Assembly (NCBI GenBank): GCA_000611775.1
Contig: KK106982.1
Span: forward strand, 248,001-312,000
Origin: Umbilicaria muhlenbergii
Lineage: Eukaryota; Ascomycota; Lecanoromycetes; Umbilicariales; Umbilicariaceae
DNA length: 64,000 nt
Direction: 5' to 3'
A model generated the notes under the pieces. That model did no database searches and had not been told where the DNA came from. It was given only the letters and a program-made list of their open reading frames with translations. Of the stretch, positions 56,325-64,000 are shown one piece after another (the first letter of the stretch is position 1; the number at the start of each line of letters is the position of its first letter). The translations under genes and the position numbers were made by a program.

Positions 56325-58479
56325 ATAAAAGAGTTTAAATATGCAGAGCCTTAGCAGCACTCAATCAAGGATAGCTCAGCAAACACTGCAATTATGAACA
56401 GTGATGCAAGTCATGTTTTTATTAATCTTCAAATTGAGGATAACACTTCTGCTGACACTGTTGAAGCGCTTCAACTCATGTCTACTCACTCATCAATAAG
56501 TGAGGAGATAACAGCTTATACAAGAATGTTTATTGAACAACTTGAATATGCAATTCATACTGAGCAGTCAAAAGACAGTTTGATATGATGAGTATGACAA
56601 AGATTAACTACCCCTTTCAAGGATAAAAACAACTTGACTGAGTCTGAGATGATAAATATGAATATAGACATGAACCTTGAGATGATCATGACATCAGAAA
56701 TGCAGTCAAATATGACATTTATACTGTCAAATATATGAAAATGTTGACAAGAAATAAATGATGTCATACACTATGATGATAAAATCTACATTTCACAGAA
56801 CTCTGCTCTTCACAATGCAGTGATCAGTTGATTTCATGATGATGTTTTTGCAAATCATTTCAGGAAGTTAAGAACTGCAGAATTAATGTAATGATTTTAT
56901 GACTGACCTGATGCTGTCAGAGATGTATGATGTTACTGTCATGACTGTGTTGAATGCCAAAAGGTGAAGTCAGCTCATCACAAATCATATAAATTATTGA
57001 ACCCATTATCAGTTCTGAAAGTGTCATGACATATGATGACAATGAACTTCATTATGAACCTGTCACTGAGCAGCACATATGAAAGTATGACATGAGATTC
57101 AATCCTCATTGTAGTTGATAAGTTGATTAAAATGGCTCATTATATTCCTGTACAGAAGACAATGTCAGTTGCTGACTTCATTGAAGTGTTTATTCAGGAC
57201 ATTATTAAGCATCATGACATGTCAAAAGTTCTAGTCACAGACAGAGATAAGCTTTTTACATTAAAGCAATGAATCAGCTTCTGCTTTCACATGTGATGTC
57301 ATCATAACATGTCAACAGCTTTTCACCCGTAAACTGATGATCAAACAGAGAGGCAGAATCAGTCTCTGAAGATGTATTTACACATATTTATTAATGAGCA
57401 GCAAGAGGACTGAGTCAAGCTTTTATCCTGCATGAAGTTCTCATACAACAACTTCATACATGCTGCTACAGGAAAGAGCCCCTTTCAGCTTAACTTAAAG
57501 TGAGACCCTCAGATGAGAATAAGTAAACTGCTTATACAGCACTCACATGAACAAATAAGACCTTATGCAGACGCACAGCAGCTTCAAGATCAAATTGCAA
57601 CAGCTCAGAAGCAGTTATGACAGGTTAATAAAACATATGCAAACTATTATAATCAGTGCTGAATGAAGATAACATTCAAAGAAGGTGATTTAATACTGAT
57701 CAATGAAAAAAATGTGTCAGTGAACAAACAGATGAAGAAACTGCATTGAAAAAAGCTCAGCTCATTCATGATATGACATGTGATAAGTCAGTCATCATAT
57801 GAACTTGACCTCTCAGAGGATCAAAACATCTATAATGTATTCAACATCACTTTATTGAAGTCATTTCAAGGCACATGTCATGTGTTCTCTGCATTAACAG
57901 GAAAAGACCTACTACTCAACTGAGATGATGAGTGAGAAGTTGAGGCAATTGTGAATAATTGCATTCATGACAGCAGGCTTCAATACCTCATTAAATGAAA
58001 GCTGATGAACCAGGTGTGAGATGACACATGAGAGTCAACACACTTCATTCACAATGTAAAGACAAAAATGTGAAAATTTCATGCTGACAACTCTGACAAA
58101 CTGAAATTCAGGTGAGCTGTACAACATGACTCTTTAAGATCAATTGAGAAGCTGTTGCAAAAGTCATGAGCCTTAAGAAAGCTGTCACAAAAGTCATGAG
58201 CTTTAAAAACTGAAAACTTTGTCAGCTTTGTTAACCTGATCTTTTATGACAGAGCCTGTGCTCTACAACAAGTATGACAGAGGCTATGACACTATGATGT
58301 TATGACAGGATCTTTAATAAGATTACTGCATGAACTACATTATCACAGACATGTCACATTGCAGAGAACACTCAAGCACAGAAGCATTCATTTTAAATTT
58401 AAAGATTAAAGTGAACCTGAAATCAGCATCTTGCACTCAACCCTTCATCAGCATCATGTCAAGTCATCCTCATTTATTT

Positions 58480-59142
58480 ACTTGTCTTTCATCATCTTAA
58501 ACTCTTCTTCACTGTCTGATGAAGCCTCTGACCTCATCTCCTCAACATGATGCTGCTCACAGAGTTCAACATACTCTTGATGATGATGAGATTGATGAGT
58601 GTTGAGGACATGAAGAGCATGAGCAGTGCTTTTCAACAAGACAGCAAGAGCTTGAATGAGCTCCTCAAGATTACTGAATTAACATTAATTACCTCATTAT
58701 GAATGCCGTGAGACTCATGTTGAGGAGCAGCTGCAGGGGGTGCAAAGGATGCTGATAATGATTGATAAAAAGTGACAGTGTGAGGATCTGATGATCAGTC
58801 ATTGAACATTATGACTAATTAACAATGCAAAAGTATGACATAAAGTATGACAAAAGTATGACATAAAGTATGACACTTTGTTGTACTAAACAAAACAAAA
58901 GGAGATTAAGAAAGGCAGATTTACAGTGTGCTGTCACTCCTCTGATCATCATAAACACATGCTGAAACAACAACATCAGAGCTCTCAGAGTCAAGAGCAG
59001 TGATGATCAGAGGCTCTGTCATGCATTGCTCATGAGAATTGTGAAGAGATATGCAACATGTGCAGGCTCCTCTGTCTGACACAAAGCAGTGATCAACTTC
59101 AATCTTTATACAAGAGTCACAGTGAGCAGTACCTGACAACAT
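58480..59142 (-). other. Reverse-strand Cys-rich coding remnant in inner element
   Basis: Two minus-strand open stretches lie between the integrase and the 3' LTR. One (59142-58921) has a Cys cluster HCDSCIK...C...C.CC reminiscent of the small Cys-rich extra frames carried by some fungal gypsy-like elements. The other (about 58680-58480) is helical, then acidic. I give it as a fossil part of the inner element; it is broken. Confidence 0.45.
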
Positions 59143-59946
59143 GTGACTGAGGTTCTCTTAAATCACACACTCATGATGATGAGCCTGCTGCACATGAGCC
59201 GGCAGCAAGGTATCATCATGACATCACACAAAGCAAAAACTGCTGTCAGAGATGTCACTCAGAGGTAGACACTTGACCCTCTTCAGGTGCTGAACAGTCA
59301 GTTTTATTACTCTGTTTCCTCATCTCTTTCTGAAGGTGTCAATCATCACAGTTTTACTCATTAACTCTGACTCAGAGCTCTTCTCATCACACTGAGCTTA
59401 AAGATCAACAGGCTTCCCTGATGAAGATGAGTCTTCATCATTATCTGCAGCTGTGAGTTCAAGAGTTTGATGATTGATTGCTTATATATCATGTTAACAT
59501 TCATATGATATATGACAGGAAGCATGACATCATAAGAATGTTGAGTCATGAGCTGCAAGCTTCATGATACTCCCTTCATGAGGTGAACACCTCTGCAATG
59601 AGAATGACATCATGAAGTCATCAAGTCACTCAATGAGCTGTGAAAAAGTCATGAGAAGTACAACAACATGTCATAAGAGAGATGATGAAGAAAAAACATA
59701 AGAAAAGAGCATTTTAAACTTACAATAAACATTTTAATTTTGATGTTTATGTTAAAAAGAAGAGCTTACTGCCAGGTGTGATATCATCACAATTAAATGA
59801 GAGCATGTGATCAGTCTTACTTTAACACAGTTTCACACCTTCACTCTACAAGGTCAATCATCTATCAGGTCATCATGATGATGTTTATAATGATGAATTT
59901 GAAGTCAATTGACATCAGGGATGACGTCATGAGAAGAGGAATGCTG

Positions 59947-60247
59947 TGTCAGAGCCATCATATATAGTAGTATGACAATATGACAGTACAACAGTATGAC
60001 AGTATGACAGTATGACAGTACAACAGTATGTCACTATAGCTCACTTATATGATGACTCAGTGAGTAACATCTTGACATCAAGTGAAAACTCTTCACAAGG
60101 AGGTTCAGAAACCTGCTTCCTCAGTGATCAGTTTTGCCACTGAATAAAAGATGTATAATCACTGCATTGACCTTATCATGACTTTTGCCTATGACACTCT
60201 GTTTAAACATCACTATGACGCTCTGTCATACACCCCGCCTTTTACAA
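59947..60247 (+). repeat. Inner element 3' LTR
   Basis: 301 bp, TGTCAGAGCC...CCTTTTACA, followed directly by the target duplication AGAAG. A purine-rich stretch (GAGAAGAGGAA) lies just before it, as expected of a polypurine tract. Confidence 0.9.
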
Positions 60248-63200
60248 GAAGGCAAGAGAGTATGCTGTAATCTTTCACAAGAACCTCATCATGAATGCAG
60301 AGAGACATCAAGTCAGGTGAAAGCAGTTCAGCTTGAAAGATAATTACATTAACAGTGATGATATGATACTCTCATTTAGTGAAGAGAAAGACTTCATAGA
60401 AGTAATGTCTTCTGAAGGCTCAGGAGAACTTATGAAAGAAGACAACAATGAGTGATTAACTACTCATGAAGAAAGGTGAATTCAAATGTATACTGAAATA
60501 CTTGACACCCTCAGCAAGAAAGAGGAGTATGTGAAGTGAGTAAAAAAGATAAAAGATCAGATCCTTTACATTATTCAAGACATGTTTACACAGAGTTAAA
60601 ATCATGAGGAAATCAATTATCAAGATATAATTAAAAAGACACCTCTGAAAAGTTCTCAATTCATCATCAGAGGGGAATATGTTACCTCTGATGAAGCACA
60701 CATCTCATGAGAACTTCATATGAAAGTATGAGAACTTTGAAGTGAATACTTCAAAAGAGATCTGAGCAAACATTCAGCTCAGAAAGTGAATTCAGAAGAC
60801 TTTAAGTATGTAGAAAAGAACTTAAGTTTCTCCCCTTTTAATTCAAAAAACTAGGAGGCCCTTCAGGTCAGAGGTCTCTGAAGATGCTTACTTCAAAGTC
60901 TTTGAACAGTGAACAACAACAAGAGTTCACTGCTGCAGCACAAGAGGACATGAGCAACTTTCATATTTAAATTAAAGTCAATGATCAGTCAGCCTGACTG
61001 CTAATAGACAGCAGCTGCACAGAGAACTTCATGAACTTAAAATTTGCTGTGAAACATGTAATTCAAACACAGGTGAAGCAGAACCCCTTTAAACTTTAAA
61101 GGTTTAATGAAATCTTTATGAAACACAACAATGAATGAGTAAACTGAGAGACGGTTCTTATGCTTATGCATTTAGGTCAACATTGAGAGAAGATTCAATT
61201 CAACATAATGAAGTAATCAGGAAGTGATATAGTCCTGAGAATATCATGACTCTGAGTGATCAATTCAATGATCAATTGAGCTGAAAATGAGATATACTTC
61301 ATTAAGAGCAGCAGTTTAAATAAATTATATTCAGTCCTGAACTCACCTGAAGGTGTGAAGATCTTTGTTATGTCAACAGAAGAAATGCATGAGGAACTGA
61401 AGAATCTTGACACAAAGATATTATGAAGCAGATGAGTCAAAGATGACTGAGACTCTGTTATCAAGTTATTTATCTTTAAAGAATATAAAGACTTCAAGGA
61501 ATTGTTTACAGCTGTAAAGAATCAAGACGTCTTGCTGAAACATTAAGAATGAGATCATGAAATTAAGATCATGAAAGATTGCATGCTAATGAAGCAATCT
61601 ATCTACTCATTGTCACCTCAGAAGTTAAACACTTTATGAGAATACTTAAAGGAGAACTTATGAAAAGGATTCATATGAGAATCACAATCTTCAGCTGAAT
61701 ATTCAATACTGTTCATGCCAAAATCAGATGATTCACTCAGGTTATGCATTGACTATTGAGCCTTGAACAACATTATCATCAAGAACAGTTACTCATTGTC
61801 ACTCATTTCAGAACTGCAGGATCAGTTTCAGGAAGCATAATGATTTATTAAGTTTAATATTTCAGGAGCCTTCAACCAGATTCATATCAAAGAGGGAGAT
61901 GAATGAAAAATCATGTTCTGAACAAGATTCAAACTCTATGAGTACCTGATAATGCCTTTCAGATTAATGAACGCGTCAGCAACTTTTCAAGCTTTTATTA
62001 ATAACATACTGTGAGAATACTTAAATCAGTTCATGATCATTTACCTCAACAACATACTGATCTACTTCAAGATGAAGGAGCAGCATGTTCAGCATGTTCA
62101 TAAAGTCTTATAAGCACTTCAAGATGCAGGATTACAGGTAAAGCCTGAAAAGAGTCTTTTTCATTTCAAGGAAGTACACTTCCTGAGTTTCATTATAACA
62201 TCAGAAGAGTTATGAATGAACTTTGAGAAAATATGATCTGTGATTGAATGATCAGTACTGAGAAATGTCAAGGAAGTACAGTCCTTCCTTGAATTCACAA
62301 ACTTCTATAAGAAGTTTATCAAAAAGTATTCAAAAGTCACATCACCTTTAATAAAGTTGATCAAGAAAAATCAGAAATTTGAGTGATCACCTGAAGCTCA
62401 GAAAGCTTTTAATGAGTTAAAGAAGAAATTTACTTCTCAACTGATTCTCATGAGTTTCAACCCTGAGAAACTTATTACACTCAAGACAGACGCATCAGAC
62501 GGAGCTATAAGAGCATGCATCAATTAATTAAATGATAAGAGACGTCTGCGCTCAATAACTTTCTATTCAAGGAAGTTTACAAGCACTGAAATGAATTATG
62601 AGATACATGACAAGAAGCTGTTAATTATTGTTGATGCATTCAAACAATGACATGTGTATCTAGAAGGACCTAAACATGAGGTTTAAGTATACTCAGATCA
62701 TAAGAATCTGTTGTATTTCATGATAATGAAAGTCTTAAATCAAAGACAGGTACATTGATCAGAAGAATTATCACAGTACAATTTCAAGATTCATTATCAA
62801 AAAGAATCAAAGAATGTTAAAGTGAATGCTCTCAGTCAATGAGCTGATTACTTACAAGATAAGTCAGTCATCAGTCATGTTATCCTTCAAGAGGATGAGC
62901 AAGAGGATATGTCTTTTAATAAACAGTTCAATCTCATCATACAGGTAGAAGATAACATTTTTAAAAATGAGATTTAAAAAGCATTGAAGAATGATAAGTT
63001 AGCACAGCAAGTTCTTCAGAATATTAAAGATCATGAAAGCTTTAAAAAGGAGAAAAGCTTATTATTTTTTCAAGGCTTGATTTATGTTCCTGTTAGTCTT
63101 CAACAGAAGCTAATAAGGGAAAGTCATTTCAACAAGACACATGATCATCAGGGAATTAACAAAATGATAGAATGACTCACAAGAACATATTACTTCTCAT

Positions 63201-63678
63201 ACATGAAAAAGAAGATTGAAGAGATCATTTAAAAGTGTGACATCTGCTGAAGAAACAAAGCAGATCAACATAAGTCATATAATTTATTTAAGTCATCAAG
63301 AACATCATCAAGATCATGAGTAAACATCACATTAAACTTTATGATTAAGTTATCAAAGTCAAAGAAACCCCTGATGAAAGCAGTTTATGATTCAATATTA
63401 ATTATCACTGACAGACTTATGAAGTACAGATACTTCATATCATATAATGAAACATCATCAGCAGAAGAACTCACATATATGTTCTTAAAAATTATAGCAG
63501 TCAATCATGAACTGCTGAAAGAGATAATCTCTGATAGAGACAAACTCTTCACCTTCAAGTTCTGAAAGTCATTAGTGAATCAGTTGAGGATTCATCATAA
63601 GTTATCAACATCATATCATCCTCAGATGAATGAACAGACTGAATGACTTAATCAGACTATGAAACAATACTTATGATG

Positions 63679-64000
63679 TGTTACACCTCTCACTAGACGG
63701 TACCTGGTTGATATGCATAACAGGTGTACATGTGGTACTGCTCATGATGCTCAAGACATGAGCACCTTGAGCACCTTACTGCTCATGATGTTTAAGGCAT
63801 GAGCACCTCAAGCACCCTACTGCTCATGATGCTCAGGGCATGAGCACCCTGAGCAGTAAGATTACACATGTAGAACAGTACAGTCACACATGAGTCTTTT
63901 AAAGTACTATATAATCACAGGTAGATTCATAGTTAGGAGCTCATGCTCAACTCATGTATTAAATGCAATCTCATAAGTCTACTGCCTTCTAGCCTATTCA
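63679..64000 (+). repeat. Second copy of the outer-type LTR, cut by window end
   Basis: The sequence begins TGTTACACCTCTCAC like the LTR at 50546 and follows it to the window end. It is enlarged by three tandem 41-bp units at 63737-63859, where the left copy has one. It abuts integrase-like sequence without a purine tract, so it more likely belongs to another insertion of the same family than to the 3' end of the outer element. Confidence 0.75.

Larger units (their letters stand above)
51964..60247 (+). mobile_element. Inner Ty3/gypsy-type LTR retrotransposon, full length but broken
   Basis: An 8.3-kb element bounded by two LTRs (51964-52263 and 59947-60247) and flanked by a perfect 5-bp target duplication AGAAG (51959-51963 and 60248-60252). 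Parts in order on the plus strand: a gag-like region I cannot classify (about 52400-53700), protease-like (about 53800-54050), reverse transcriptase (about 54350-55000, with a YLDDILIFS active-site motif near 54885), and RNase H (about 55430-55850). A linker with tandem repeats follows (about 56040-56320), then integrase (zinc-binding part about 56830-57000, core about 57000-57500). The segment 58130-59946 carries remains of an extra reverse-strand frame. It is complete in layout but has very many breaks and is inactive. The LTRs differ at roughly 9 percent of sites by eye, mostly transitions, so an age from a neutral clock would be unreliable. Confidence 0.88.
50546..63678 (+). mobile_element. 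Outer Ty3/gypsy-type LTR retrotransposon, broken
   Basis: This is a degraded LTR element split by a younger insertion at 51964-60247. Its left LTR is 50546-50896. A gag-like region follows (about 51100-51800), ending in a CCHC zinc knuckle (C-x2-C-x4-H-x4-C) near 51733-51785. After the insertion the pol part resumes: reverse transcriptase at about 61600-62200, RNase H at about 62400-62850, and integrase (zinc-binding part and core) at about 63080-63670. The order RT, RNase H, integrase is that of Ty3/gypsy. It has very many breaks and cannot be active. The right side stops at a further LTR at 63679 within the integrase region, so its own 3' end is not seen. It is older than the inner element, which sits inside it. 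Confidence 0.8.

Noticed and set aside
51964-60247. Polinton or virus-like capsid element as explanation of the AT-rich block
   Set aside because: LTR ends, a 5-bp target duplication and the RT-RNase H-integrase order identify Ty3/gypsy retrotransposons.

Overview
The window is nuclear DNA of a filamentous ascomycete, most likely a Dothideomycete (the class is an inference). Short GT-AG introns of about 42-235 bp, dense genes on both strands, a secreted GMC oxidoreductase and fungal-type Cho2, Arc1, Chm7 and Trs85 homologues all point that way. No tRNA, rRNA or CRISPR array was seen.

From 1 to 50 kb the sequence is ordinary gene-bearing DNA of mixed GC. In order it carries two unrecognised proteins (185-2314, 2794-4698), a mitochondrial-type thioredoxin-like gene (5064-6162), a pyruvate formate-lyase-activase-like radical SAM gene (6434-7716, minus) and a small secreted helical protein (8429-9196, minus). 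A Cys-rich single-pass membrane protein gene that may be decaying follows (11594-12925, minus), then a secreted GMC oxidoreductase with a long repeated Ser/Thr tail (16101-19580, minus). Next come a four-TM protein (21910-22552), an unrecognised charged protein (23182-24659), gamma-tubulin complex component GCP4 (25273-27603), the Fe-S assembly ATPase NBP35 (27847-28931, minus), the phosphatidylethanolamine methyltransferase CHO2 (29902-33100) and the tRNA-binding cofactor ARC1 (33920-35308). Two divergent genes at 35769-37641 (minus) and 39555-40718 (plus) share a His-rich motif.

The stretch 41.5-50 kb holds housekeeping genes for genome and membrane upkeep. Polymerase delta subunit 3 (41548-43504, minus) and RAD18 (43729-45253, plus) lie head to head across 224 bp. 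Behind them come CHM7 (ESCRT-III, nuclear envelope) and TRS85 (TRAPPIII). POLD3 and RAD18 both serve replication-fork damage tolerance, so the shared promoter makes functional sense.

From about 50.2 kb to the end the sequence turns abruptly AT-rich and CpG-poor. It is a nest of broken Ty3/gypsy-type LTR retrotransposons. A complete-looking but heavily mutated inner element (51964-60247, 5-bp target duplication AGAAG) sits inside an older relative (50546-63678), and a further LTR begins at 63679 and runs off the window. The mutational signature (CpG lost, CpA/TpG kept) does not fit canonical CpA-directed RIP.

Exon structures were worked out by hand from reading frame, splice sites and family knowledge. 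Names rest on recognised motifs, not on a database search.
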